64,000 nt of DNA from Torymus aiolomorphi (taxonomy: Eukaryota; Arthropoda; Insecta; Hymenoptera; Torymidae), in NCBI GenBank assembly GCA_036365515.1, contig CM070874.1:23238209-23302208 (forward strand), read 5' to 3'. A model generated the notes under the pieces. That model had not been told where the DNA came from, did not search any database, and was given only the letters and a program-made list of their open reading frames with translations. A program made the position numbers and the translations under genes. This document shows, in pieces, positions 46,301 through 57,650 of the stretch. Within the stretch, counting starts at the first letter, position 1. Every line of letters begins with the position of its first letter.

Positions 46301-46907
46301 TTCGACAAATCAAATTAGTTTTTTAATGCAAATTTACTGCTAATACAAAATTTTGTAGCAAGATAAGTGACATGAAGTCTTCAAATGATACTGAAGCACA
46401 GAATGGCTTACGGTTGCATTATTTAACATTTTTATGGTTTTTGTTAATTTTCAATGTGCTGTAGATGTTTTTCCTTAGCTCCAGCCATAAACTTTTTTTT
46501 TAAATTAAAGTATTTTGTCCAAAGAATTGAAATAAACTTTGGTGGAGAAATTTGGTACTGGCGTGGTCCTTACGTTTGCTCGATGAAAGTATACCAAAAA
46601 CCAACCAATCAGAGACTTTCAAAAACGGTCATAAGAAAAATACTGGTGTATTCTACAAATAAAATGCAAACTTTTTCCCAATCAATGTTCTATATAAAAA
46701 GTTTCATGATTTTGAGCAAAAAAATGAATAAACTTGGATTTTAACCAAAAATTGCAAAAACTTTGAATTTTCAATGTTGTACAACTTTTTTATTTATGTA
46801 AATATCGACCTAAAATTTGACGAACATGTTTTTTTCATAAAAAACAAAAAGTAAACGAGTTTTGAGCGATTTTAAAATTTTGACATGCTTACTTCACATG
46901 AACATCC
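43396..46907. mobile_element. 3.5-kb nested palindromic (fold-back) transposon
   Basis: The outer inverted repeats of about 330 bp begin GGATGTTTCAGGTGAAGTGA (43396) and end with the complement at 46907. Within lies a tandem array (about 43740-45410) of a ~383-bp unit rich in GGAAGCTTCC palindromes. Then an inner inverted repeat pair of about 230 bp (45430-45660 against 46060-46280) contains TGATTCAAATTATTTAATAC and CAAGAATTCATTCTTA-type motifs. No transposase or polymerase frame was found; the frame at 46454-46744 mostly reads the right arm. It resembles fold-back elements of flies in style. It lies in an intron of the DUF4806-type gene. Confidence 0.8.
43740..45410. repeat. ~383-bp tandem array rich in GGAAGCTTCC
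   Basis: The marker CTTGAGGAAAGCTTTCATGG occurs at about 44112, 44495, 44875 and 45261, so the period is about 380-386 bp over at least four units. Each unit contains many copies of the self-complementary GGAAGCTTCC or one-base variants. Confidence 0.85.
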
Positions 46908-47689
46908 CATATACACGGTGTCTCATTTTAATCTAGCAGCCAAATATCTCCGAATGCAGGCCAGATACAGAAAAATGGTTCAGATGAAAATTGTTCGTGA
47001 CGATGGGGGTCAACTTTCGGTCACCTTCAATTTGATCTTGAGATCATTTTTCAAGGTCATTTCAAGGTTAAGATCATTTTTTCATATTAGCACCTCTATT
47101 TCTGACGTCGGAATCGGATAGAGCGGGAAATTTTACGTCCAAAACCGTTCTTTAAACATTTTTTTGTGACCTGCACAAGGTTAAATCAAGGTCAAATGCT
47201 TAAAAATTGGCCAGAACGCGAAATTTCATAGTGGTCTCAAGCAGAACAAGCCTTGATAAACCCAACCAATTAAGAAATTTTTGTGTTCGCCAATTGTGAA
47301 TATGATGTTAGGTTTCTATGGGGTGCGATGCGATGGTACCGCGTGGAGGCTGAAATATCCCAAATGAGGTCATTTTTAATCACTATGAAAATCACTAAAA
47401 ATACATTCTGAGAGCTTCAGGGATCGCTGATTATAAATTCGAAGTCAGATGCGACGCCGGAGTACGACATGGAGATTGAATCGCTTTAAGTGGGGTCAAT
47501 TTTCCAATTTCCATGAAAATCGCTAAAAATACTATCCTGGAAGTTTTCGCGATCACTTATCTACAGAAGTTACAGCAACATTGCTCTATTGGCTTTAAGC
47601 TCTTTTGATAATACCGGGTCCTTACTTTAAGCGTTACCCAGAAAGAACGACGCGGACGTAGTAAGGCCTGTTTCCTTTGGGGTGATTGC

Positions 47690-48022
47690 TTACGTGAGTC
47701 TCCTTGCCTCTCACTGGGGTGCTTGTTTAACGTGAGGCCCCTTGCCTCTCACGGGGGTGCTTTTTAACGTGAGTCCCCTTGCCTCTCACTGGGGTGCTTT
47801 TTTAACGCGAGTCCCCTTGCCTCTCACTGGGGTGCTTCTTTAACGTGAGTCCCCTTGCCTCTCACTGGGGTGCTTTTTTAATGTGAGTCCCCTTGCCTCT
47901 CACTGGGGTGCTTGTTTACGTGAGTCCCCTTGCCTCTCACGGGGGTGCTTGTTTAACGTGAGTCCACTTGCCTCTCACCAGGGTGCTTGTTTAACGTGAG
48001 TCCCCTTGCCTCTCACCATTAT
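47690..48022. repeat. 40-bp minisatellite inside the DD41D element
   Basis: About eight units of GTGAGTCCCCTTGCCTCTCA followed by CTGGGGTGCTTTTTTAAC. It ends immediately next to the 3' end of the transposase frame. Confidence 0.9.
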
Positions 48023-48040
48023 TACTGTAGATGACATTAT

Positions 48041-49105
48041 CTATCCACGGAGTACATGTTCAAAGTTACCTCCGTTGGCTTCCAGGCACAGGCGTAATCG
48101 CCGTTGGAAATGATTCACAGTCCTGAGCAACGTTACTGTAGAAATGGATTCGCAAGATCTACGAATTCTATCCATAAAATCTTCCCTTGTTGTAGGCCGT
48201 TGAACGAAAACTACATTTTTTACGTACCCCCACAAGAAAAAATCTGGTGACGTCATATCTGGTGAATTAGCAGGCCAGTTAACTGGACCATCTCGTCCAA
48301 TCCACCTGTCATGGTAGTTGTTATTTAAAAATTCTCGAACGATTCGTGCAAAATGTGGTGCTGCACCATCTTACTGAAGCCACATTCTTTGTCTTGTAGC
48401 TAGGTCGACGTTTTCCAAAAGTACTGGCAAATGATCTCTTATTAGCTCTAAATAACTGTTTCTGTCGACATTTCGCTCAAAGAAATACGGACCTATCAAG
48501 TAACCATTGACTATTCCACACCACACCATTATGCTCCACCGACTTTGATTATCCATCGCTCTGTGCCAGTGAGGGTTCACATCTGACTAATAATGGCAAT
48601 TGTGCCTGTTCAGTCGCCCATCGCTACAAAATTTTGCCTCATCCGAAAAAAGGATGTATTTGAAAAGGTCTTGATCATTTTCTATGATTCTTAAAGCCCA
48701 GTGACAAAATTCAATGCCCAATTGAATATGGTTGTGCCTTAGTTCCTGAACTAAAGTTATATGGTAGGCATGATAGTCAATAATTCTCAGAATCCTTTAA
48801 ACGGTCGGACGGGAAATACCAATTCTTCTTTCAATTTGGCGTGTGCTAATATGCGGGTCGAGATGAATAATTGCTAAAATAGTCACGATACGAGCATTGT
48901 TTTCATCGTATTCGTGGTGCCTGCGCTGACGAATAAGGTGTCCACCGCGAGCTCTTTGAGTTAAAGTTCTGATTGTCAAATCAGTAGGATGTCTCCTTTG
49001 TGAATACAACTCAGCATACCGCCTAGCTGCTGCACGATACTTACCATTACATTGCCCTAAAACCATTATCATTTCAACTATTTGATCAGCTGGATAATCA
49101 ACCAT
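48041..49105 (-). pseudogene. DD41D mariner-like transposase with three nonsense codons
   Basis: One 355-codon frame without indels starts at ATG 49105 (MVDYPADQIVEMIMVLG). The N-terminal DUF4817-like helix-turn-helix (residues 1-65) binds DNA. A second HTH (ISTRQIERRIGISRPTV, residues 85-102) follows. The DDE core has ILFSDEAKF (first D), DGAAPHFARIVREFL (second D) and NSPDMTSPDFFLWGYVKN (third D), with 41 residues between the last two catalytic Asp. It ends in ANGGNFEHVLRG. Stops lie at 48797-48799 (TAA), 48587-48589 (TAG, probably an old Trp codon) and 48371-48373 (TAA, just before the second catalytic D). Length matches the family (about 350 aa). It is inactive, but only by three point changes, so relatives may be active. 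Confidence 0.85.
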
Positions 49106-50041
49106 GATGTAACTTTACTTATAGACGAGACAATTGAAAAAGATTTCATTTTCAAAATATTGAGAACAAATAAACCTTCGTGTCTTGGAAATTTAACTTA
49201 AGTTACAAATTCAATACAAATTGTTGAAAATTCAATTCTTGATTATTTTCAACAATGTAATAGTTAACACTTGTATCTTTACCTCTTACTTAGTTAATCT
49301 TGTTATTAATTATTAGATTTTAAACTTTTGACATCGTTATTCCTGTGATAAAGATAAAAATTTCTTTTACTTTATATTTTTTGACGTAACGCTTATTCCC
49401 ATAAAATCATGAATTTTCGTAAGTGGGAGGGTGATTTCTTGAGTTTTAATAAAAATGGAAGGTGATGGCATAATTCTGGTCCGAGATTCGGTTAAGGCAC
49501 ATCAAAATTCATAAGAGTTGATGGGTCTGGTGTTGGGTACAGATCCCTTTTATTATTGTATCTGTGAATTATCCAGCTGATCAAATAGTTGACATGATAA
49601 TGGTTTTAGAGCAATGTAATGGCAATTATCGCGCAGCAGCTAGGCGGCATGCTGAACTGTATCTACAAAGAAGACATCCTTTGATTTGTTGGGTTTATCA
49701 AGGCTTGTTCTGCTTGAGACAACTATGAAATTTCGCGTTCTGACCAATTTTTAAGCATTTGACCTTGGTATAACCTTGTGGAGGTTACAAAAAAATGTTT
49801 AAAGAACGGTTTTGGACGTAAAATTTCCCGCTCTATCCGATACCGACGTCAGAAATAGGGGTTCTAATTTAAAAAAATGATCTTAACCTTGAAATGACCT
49901 TGAAAAATGATCTCAAGGTCAAATTGAAGGTGACCAAAAGTTGGCCCCCATCGTTACGAACAATTTTCATCTGAACCATTTTTCTGTATCTGGCCTGCAT
50001 TCGGAGATATTTGGCTACATAGATTAAAATGAGACACCGTG

Positions 50042-50310
50042 TATATTCCTATATTATATAGATGTTATCATGTTTTATGAACATCATCTCCTCCTCAGCC
50101 CCCTCAAAATAACGTACAAATCAGCGTATTTCTATGAGTTTTTTACATTAAAATAGCCTCCTCGCCCCTCCCCCTCACCACCACTCTGCCAGCCTCCCCT
50201 GCGCCCCCTCTCATGACCACCTTTTTCATTAATCGTATTATTATCTCGCTACACATACCACAAACAACTTTTTTTCTCACACCACGAATAAAGTATTGTG
50301 TTTACACCCT
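50042..50310. other. Intergenic or intronic spacer, C-rich patch
   Basis: Contains a CCTCCCC-type pyrimidine patch (50150-50215) and nothing recognisable. Confidence 0.4.
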
Positions 50311-52262
50311 GACAAATTCGAAAGAAGCTTAGGTATTTCTCAAAATTGGAATACAGGGATTTCTGAAGTTGCTGATCACGACTTTGCTGTCAGAGTTTCG
50401 AAATTAGAAATGGCGGATCCAATATGGCGGATAAAAGTTTAGAAAAAGCTTAGATTTTGCTCAAAATTGGAATTCATGGGTTTTCGAGGTTGCTGATCAC
50501 GATCTTGCTATCAGACTTCCGAAATTCAAAATGGCGGTAAAAAGTTCGAGAAAAGCTTAGGTTTTGTTGAAATTTGGTATACATGGGCTTTCGAAGTCGC
50601 TGATCACGATCTTGCTATCAGACTTTCAAAATTCAAAATAGCGATTAAAATTTCGAAAAAGCTTAGATTTTGTTAAAAATTTGTATACAGGGGCTTTCGA
50701 AATTGCTGATCAAGTTTTTGTATTAGATTTTCAAAATTCAAAATGGGGGATCCAATATAGCGATTGAAACTTGTGAAAGTGCTTAGAACTGGCTGAAAAT
50801 TGGTATGTATGGTGAGTCGAGGTGGCTGAATAAGACTTTGCTATTACACTTTCAAAACTCAAGATAGCGAATCCAATATGATGGGGAAAAGTTTAAAAAA
50901 AAGCTTAAATTGTGCTCAAAATTGATATATGGGGATTTTTAAAGTTACTGATCACGATTTTGCTATCAGACTTTCAAGATTTAACATGGCGAATAGAATA
51001 TGGCAGTTAAAAATTCGAAAAAAGCTTGGGGTTTTTTCAAAATTGGAATACGGGGATTCTCATGGTTGCTGATCACGATCTTGCTATCAGACTTCCGAAA
51101 TTCAAAAGGGCTGTCAAAAATTCGAAGGAAGCTTAGATTATGCTTAAAATTTATATACAGATCTTTTCGAGGTCGCTAATCACAATCTTGCTATAAGACT
51201 TTCGAAATTTAAAATAGCGGATCCAATATGGCCGTTACAAGTTCGAAAAAAGCTTAGATTTTGTTGAAACTTGGTGTACAAGAGTTCTCGAAGTCGCTGA
51301 TCAAGATTTTGCTATTGGCTTTATATATTTAAAATGGCGGATCCAATACGACCGTTAAAAGTTCGAAAAAGCTTAGATATTGTTGAAAATTGGTATACAG
51401 GGATTTTCAAGGTCGCTGATCAAGATTTTGCTATTAGGTTTTCCAAATTCAAAATAGCGGAACTACTATGGCGGTTAAAAGTTCGAAAAAAGCATAGGTT
51501 TTTCTCTAAATTGGAATACAGAGGTTTCGAAGTCGCTGAACACGATTTTGCTAAGACTTTCCAAATTCAAAATGGCGGATACAATTTGACAGTTAAAAGT
51601 TCGGAAAAAACATAGATTTTTCTGAAAATTGGTATACAGAGATATTCAAGGTCGCTGATCCAGATTTTGCTATTGGACTATCGAAAATTAAAATGGCGGA
51701 TCCAATATGGCGGTTAAAAATTCGGAGAAAGTTTAGATTTGGTTAAAATCAGTATACAGGGGATTTCGAGGTCGCTGATCAAGATTTTGCTATCAGACTT
51801 CAAAATTCAAAATGGCAGATGCAATATATCTGTCAAAAGTTCGAACGAAGCTTAGATTTTGTTGAAAATTGTTATACATGTGTTTTCGAGGTTGCTGATC
51901 ATGATCTTGCTATCAGACTTTCGAAATTCAAAATGGTGGAAAAAAATTCGATAAAAGCTTAGATTTTGATTAAAATTAGCACACAGGGGTTGCTGATCAA
52001 GTTTTTCTATTAGTTTTCGAAATTCAAAATGGCGCATCCAATATGGCAATTTAAAGTTGTAAACGTGCTTAGAGTTGGCTGGAAATTGGTATGCAGGGAT
52101 TTTCGAAGTCGTTGATCACGATTTTGCTTAAAATTTGTATACAGGGGTTTTCGAGGTCGCTAATCAGAATTTTACTATATGACTTTCGAAATTTAAAATT
52201 GCGGATCCAATATGACCGTTAAAAGTTCGAAACAAGCTTAGATTTTGTTGAAAATTGGTTAT
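50311..52262. repeat. ATGGCGGATCCAATATGGCGG satellite, ~120-bp unit
   Basis: About 16 units carry, in order, AAAATGGCGGATCCAATATG, GTTAAAAGTTCGAAAAAAGC, TTAGATTTTGTTGAAAATTGG, TATACAGGGATTTTCGAGG and TCGCTGATCACGATTTTGCT. An inverted, diverged relative lies at 61640-61880. Short frames reading through it (for example 51334-51615) are periodic artefacts. Confidence 0.9.
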
Positions 52263-52339
52263 ATAATACTATTCTCTAAACTATTTCTTTTAAACTTAGA
52301 ATAAAAACTAATAATAAATAAATAGTTCACCAACTTATG

Positions 52340-52382
52340 AATGGGGGGTTGCCGAGCGGAGCGAGTAGATGGGTACCCCCTT
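52340..52382. repeat. GAGCGGAGCGAG hairpin motif
   Basis: GGGGGGTTGCCGAGCGGAGC followed by GAGTAGATGGGTACCCCC can fold on itself. A close match lies at 61586-61635 next to the inverted satellite relative. Confidence 0.6.
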
Positions 52383-52384
<2 letters not shown>

Positions 52385-52447
<63 letters not shown>

Positions 52448-52582
52448 ATGTGTGTGTGTGGGTGTGGGTGTGGGTGTATGGGTGTATGGGTGTGTGTGTT
52501 GTGGGTGTGGGTGTGTGTGGGTGTGTGGGTGTGGGTGTGTGTGTGTGTGGGTGTGGGTGTGTGTGTGTGTGCGTGTGTGTGT
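52385..52582. repeat. (GT)n microsatellite
   Basis: Pure GT then GGGTGT-interrupted repeat. Cys/Val frames here are artefacts. Confidence 0.98.
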
Positions 52583-52617
52583 AAATTAAATTATTCTTAA
52601 TTTTTTAGTTTTTTCAG

Positions 52618-52725
52618 CAAGGAAATGAAATGAACTTGTCATTAACGCCACCGGATTGCTTTCCCTTGAAGACCTTGGAAGATTTTAAGGCTTTTGAGCA
52701 AGATTCTGATAAACATAAGCGCGCT
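52618..52725 (+). CDS. Exon C: start of DUF4806 domain
   Basis: It follows the acceptor TTTAGTTTTTTCAG and ends at GCGCT/GTAAGT, an excellent donor. In phase 0 it reads 36 codons, including LTPPDCFPLKTLEDFKAFEQ. The FPLKTLEDF..FE pattern is the hallmark start of the DUF4806 domain (Pfam-defined, unknown function, frequent in insects and cnidarians). Confidence 0.65.
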
Positions 52726-53479
52726 GTAAGTCAAGTATCATTTCTTATGGACATTATTCAATATCATTTTGTATACATTGAATAAAATGTAGTAAATTTA
52801 CTAAAAATCTAAGGCAAGTTACTGCATTTTATAATATGGCTGGGATGTGCTAAAATTATCAAAATAGTACATTTTGACACTGGTACTCGCGACTACTAGT
52901 CTTGAACAGTATTTTATACCACGAGCACCAACTAATCATACCAAAGTTGTGATTTTGAGGTTAGAGTGGTATACATTTTGTAATAGTTATAGAAATATTT
53001 GAAAAACACCTTAAAAAGTTATACGAATACTCGTCAAGCGTCATATCTGGTAGAGGTTATGTTTTTCCTGTAATTTGAGATTAGGTTAGCAAAAACATCG
53101 ATAATACCGAGTCAATTGTTTTATTTTAGTTATATGTTATTTTTTTATATTATGATTATTTCTTGACGTCGAATAATCATTAAAATCTTCATAAGCGAAG
53201 GCAGCAATTGTATCAATTGCAATATTGTGTGCTCAAAAACATCACGTGGGTAATAAGCGATTAGCTCGACTGACTATTACACATTCTCTAGATATAAAAT
53301 CTATTAATACATTGGTTATTAAAAATTACTACGATATGAGGATATCCCAGTGTTACATAAATAGTAATTGTTGTAAGCCTTTTAGTAAATTTTCCTACGA
53401 CATTTGTCTCAATGTAAAGAAGTTGCATTCGCTGGACATATCACATTGCAAAGTCATTAATCTTTATATATTTTAATAG
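52726..53479 (+). other. Intron between exons C and D
   Basis: GTAAGT at the start and TATATTTTAATAG at the end. The 83-codon open frame at 53225-53476 lies inside it and has no recognisable content. Confidence 0.5.
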
Positions 53480-53666
53480 AAAGAATATTTCATATTATGG
53501 GGTGGCGAAGACTTGAAGGCAGCCACAAGACAATTTTTTAAAGAGGCAATATCTGACGATCTATCCATTTTATTTAACTGGTGGCAGAATGACAAAAATG
53601 ATGCGGAAAACGACACTCCAAATCTGAATGTGTTGTTCCAATCGAAGTTAAATAAAGTAATATGTC
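53480..53666 (+). CDS. Exon D: core of DUF4806 domain
   Basis: It enters in phase 0 with KEYFILWGGEDLKAATRQFF, followed by KEAISDDLSILFNWWQNDKN, and leaves in phase 1 at TATGTC/GTAAGT. GG.DL...TR.....ISDDL...FNW matches the conserved middle of DUF4806. No stops are present. Confidence 0.7.
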
Positions 53667-54103
53667 GTAAGTAACTATGTTGAATTTTATTCCAAAACAG
53701 TATTTACAAATTCTTTAATTAAGTAAAACCGGTATTTTCGGTAAGTAGGAATTTACATTTTTATCAGTTTAATCTAATTTTAAGGAATTACATCTTTCGA
53801 AAATACTAATAGAATTATTTAGAAAATTTTCTGAGTATACTACTGAGTATATTACTTGGATAATATACAGAGGGTTTAACAAACATTTTTGGAAGAAAAC
53901 ATTAAAATAATCATATTAGTAAATAATAAATTCGAATAAATTTTACACTCCGCCTTGCCTTGAAGTGAATATATTAAGATTCTATTTAGAATATTTATTA
54001 AGTTATTTATTTATTTATCTCAATATTTATTCAGTTAATATTTATTAAAACTTAATAAATAATTAATATTTATTAAGAAAACGTTTTTCATAATTTTTTT
54101 CAG
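53667..54103 (+). other. Intron between exons D and E
   Basis: GTAAGT to TTTTTTTCAG. AT-rich, with no other feature. Confidence 0.55.
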
Positions 54104-54174
54104 TTGCTTGCTTGAAAACCTTTGATGGAATGAAAATCGAAGATTATAATATAGCAATGCAAGCTGTCCTCTGA
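54104..54174 (+). CDS. Exon E: end of DUF4806 domain
   Basis: Completing the split codon, it reads LACLKTFDGMKIEDYNIAMQ followed by AVL and TGA (54172-54174). In frame, 37 more codons follow (AAKQRHRHRTRRIQNREKEP and onwards) up to TAA at 54286. Because related proteins commonly continue with a basic tail after this point, the TGA may be a nonsense mutation that replaced a sense codon. A genuine early stop is also possible. Confidence 0.6.
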
Positions 54175-54369
54175 GCAGCTAAGCAGAGACACCGGCACCG
54201 AACACGAAGAATCCAAAATCGAGAAAAAGAGCCAAATAATCCCCTGCAATATTTGAGAAATATACAAGAAGAATGCCAAAATTCATAAAAAATATTTTAG
54301 TTTACCAATTTAATCACCAATGTGATATGTTAAAGTATTATTTGACTTTAAGTTATGATATTTGTATGA

Positions 54370-54613
54370 TCTTCGTCTCCGAATAGGACTGTACTAAAAA
54401 ATCACTTGAAAAATGCGTTAACTGAGAAGCCGCTTCCGAATAGACAGGACTGTACTCCAAAGTCGATTGAAAATGCGTCAACTCAAAAGCCGTTTGAAAA
54501 AGGAGTCACCTCAGAAGCCGTTTGGAAAAAAACTCATCTCAAAAGCCGGTTTAAAATGGAGTCAACTCGGAATCCGGGCAAAAAAGGTGATATCTCAGGA
54601 GAATGTTTCTTTC
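54370..54613 (+). repeat. ~33-bp GAAGCCGTTTG minisatellite, left arm
   Basis: Units of GGAGTCAACTCAGAAGCCG plus TTTGAAAAA recur about six times. The same unit occurs in the opposite orientation at 60060-60240, on the other side of the Copia element, so the element sits inside an inverted pair. Confidence 0.75.
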
Positions 54614-54840
54614 TGTTGAGAATATACATATTATATTGTACAGCGCGAGACACACGTATGTACACATGTGTGTCTCCCCACCCCATAACGTGTGAGAGCC
54701 GACGGGCGAGCGCGACGCTCCTGCAAACTTGTCGTCAGACCAAGAATGGCCTGCGCCAAGTGTAGTCATACTGTATCTTAGCTTAAGTCTCTTAAATAAA
54801 CTCTTTTATTCTATCAAATTTGTGTGTCCTTTATTCAATA
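54614..54840 (+). repeat. Copia 5' LTR
   Basis: 227 bp; nearly identical to 59806-60032. Contains ATAAACTCTTTTATTCTATC near the 3' end, where polyadenylation would be expected. Confidence 0.95.
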
Positions 54841-54851
54841 TGGTAGCAGAG
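54841..54851 (+). other. Primer-binding site, initiator tRNA-Met
   Basis: TGGTAGCAGAG abuts the LTR with no spacer and matches the complement of the tRNA-iMet 3' terminus for 11 nt. The following CGTGTGGC departs from it. Confidence 0.85.
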
Positions 54852-55033
54852 CGTGTGGCTGGTGAGTGTTGAAAAAAGACTCTGACCCAATACAAGCCTC
54901 GGCGAGTATTGGGGGCAGCTTATAAACTCAAATTAAAACGGCGGACACCAAGGAAGAGAAAAACTCCGAGCACGAAGGAACGCTCGAGTCGAAGGAACAA
55001 GCCACAACATCGAAGGTCAAGCAAGAAGACGAA

Positions 55034-57650
55034 ATGGATAAAAAGGATGTTTCAATACCAGTATTCGATGGCGGAAACTACAGTATGTGGAAAAAGATGA
55101 TCCAAATGTACATGAAGCTCAAAAAATGTGAAATTGTGATAGAAAGGGAAAAGAGTGAAACAGACAAAGTAGAAGAATGGAAACAGAATGATTTGAAAGC
55201 AATAAATATAATTTATAGTGCGATATCAGATAAACAATTAGAATTTGTTTGTGAAGAAGAAACAGCATACAAAATTATGAAGAAGCTAGACAGTATGTAT
55301 TTAAAGGAATCAACGGCGTTACAAATAGTCTGCAGGAATAGACTGGAGAAATTAAGATTAAGAAACTATAGTGATTCTGAGGCATTTTTCAGTGAGTTTG
55401 AAAAAGCAGTAAACGAATTAAAAGACGCGGGTGCTAAAATAAGCGAAAAAAAAAATTGAATTACATGCTCAACACGATACCAGAATCATACAGTTATATA
55501 GGTGATTTGGTTGATACATTGAAAGAAGAAGAACAAACGGCTGATTACATAAGAAACAAAATTAAGCTGGCTGAAATGAAGAATCGAAAAAAGCATAACG
55601 AGAGAAGTACGAATGTATTTACTGCAAGAAAGGGAAACTGCTATAAGTGTGGAAAACCTGGTCATTTCGCACGAGATTGCCAAGACGGAGGACAAGCAGG
55701 TAGCAACGGCAGCTCATGGAGAGGATCGACACGTGGTCGCAGCCGAGGCACAGCCAGAAGAGGCCATTACGGCAGAGGACGCGGAAAATTCCATGAACAA
55801 CAAGGAACCAGCACGAGCGAACAGAGCGGCGAAGGTGCGAGCGCATGGATAGCGACGACACACGCTGCGTACACAAACGAAACGAACAGGTCAGGTATGA
55901 GCGAGATAGAGTGGATACTCGATAACGGATGTTCTAATCATATTATAAATAACGAAAATTATTTTGTAAAATGTATTAGTTTAAAAGAACCGGTAAATAT
56001 TTATCTCGGTGACAATAGAGCTATAAAAGCTACAAAGATAGGAACTCTATCTCTTTATTTTATCACCTTCGGGAAGCAAAATAAAGTTAATATTAATAAT
56101 GTTTATTTTGCTAAGGAAATGAATGCTAATTTAATAAGTGTTGGAAAATTAACGAATAATAAGAATATGGTAATTTTGAAAGGAAAAGTTGCAAAAATTA
56201 TAGATAGTGATAATAAATTAACTGCAATAGCATTTAAATTTAATGATACATATAAGATGAAAAGTAAATTGGTAAGGAATATAAGTTGTGTAAATAGTGC
56301 CAAACAGAATAATAACATGAGTCAAAAGGAAAGATGGCATAGAGTGTTAGGTCACGTAGATTTTAGATATTTGGATACGATATGTAAACAGCAGTTATTA
56401 ACGGGCGTTCCAAATGAACTTGAATCTGAATTTATGAAATGTAAAACTTGTATTGAAAATAAGATGCATAACATGCCATTTACTAATAACAGAACAAAGG
56501 CGAAAGATATATTAGAAATTATACATACGGATGTATGCGGTCCCTTTCAAACTACTGGGTTTAGCGGAGAAAAATATATCGTTTCTTTTATTGATGATTA
56601 TAGTAAAATAGCTAAAGTTTATTGCCTAAAGACTAAAGAGGAAGTTTTTGATTGTTTATTTCAATTTGTAAATGAAACTGAAAATTTAACCGGAAAAAGA
56701 ATGAAAATATTGAGATGTGATAACGGGAAAGAATACTTAAATAATCGGTTTTATAAATTTGCCAAAGAAAAGGGTATTATTATTAATAATTGTCCGACAT
56801 ATGTGCACGAATTAAACGGCACAGCTGAAAGATTTAATAGAACGATAATGGATAAAGCGCGATGTTTACTATCAGAGGCAAAAGTACACAAATGCTACTG
56901 GTCAGAAATAATATGTGTCGCGACGTATTTGAAAAATCGTATGTTAGCAAATACGATTGAAAGAAAAACACCTTATGAAATATTTTTTAGAAAGAGACCA
57001 AATGTCGAACATTTACGTTTGTACGGGAGTAAAGTTTTTGTAAGAAAATCGGAACAAAAAAGATTGTCTAAATGGGATCAAAAAGCTGAAATGGGAATAT
57101 TGTTAGGTTATAGAGATGTAGGCTATACAGTACTTATAAATAATAAAATAATTGTTGCAAGGCATGTGGATATTATAGAAGGAGATGTTAAATGCATTGG
57201 TATTGATTATAAAGATAATATTGATAACTATGATAGTACAGAAAGTGATGCAAGTACAAACGATGATTTATCGGATAATGTCTTTGAAAACGTGAATGAA
57301 TCCGAAGAGTAGCAAGGTAAAGTAAAAGAAAAGAATAATTTATCGTTACATCAACCTTCGGGGAAATGTAAAGATACAGAAAACGCAACATTGAAAGTTC
57401 CGCGATAATCTACGCGTGATAGGAAAAGTCCTGTAAGATACCCAGAAAAGGAAAGCTATAATATTTATGTAAGATACTGTAGAGTAGATACGCCTTGTAC
57501 ATTTGAGAAGGCGATGAATAGTAAAGAGAGTAAAAATTGGCAAGAAGCCATGAATAAAGAAATCGAATGCATAAATAAAAATAAAACTTGGGAATTAGTT
57601 GATAGAGTACAAAATAAAAAAGTTATAGATATAGAATGGGTTTACACAAG
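55034..57650 (+). pseudogene. Copia Gag-protease-integrase region (frameshifted)
   Basis: The ATG at 55034 starts Gag (IPVFDGGNYSMWKKMIQMYM, UBN2/retrotran_gag type). The frame breaks at an A10 run (55446-55455) and continues in another phase from 55456. The zinc knuckle CYKCGKPGHFARDC is at about 55640. The protease motif reads WILDNGCSNHI, so the canonical D-S/T-G has become DNG. Integrase has the His/Cys zinc region (HRVLGH ... CKTC), then IIHTDVCGP, LRCDNGKEY and ELNGTAERFNRT, with catalytic D, D and E all present. The frame ends at TAG 57310 and then reads on with one more stop (about 57406) to a second frameshift near 57650, inside the start of the RT region. It is likely a single polyprotein ancestrally. 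Confidence 0.85.

Larger units (their letters stand above)
46914..50041 (-). mobile_element. Tc1/mariner-superfamily transposon (DD41D) with ~365-bp TIRs
   Basis: The termini CACGGTGTCTCATTTTAATC (46914) and the complement at 50041 are long inverted repeats of about 365 bp, flanked by TA (46912-46913 and 50042-50043). Inside are a 40-bp minisatellite and a minus-strand transposase pseudogene. It sits only 6 bp from the right end of the neighbouring palindromic element. TIRs this long are unusual for mariner-type elements, which more often have under 100 bp. Confidence 0.85.
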
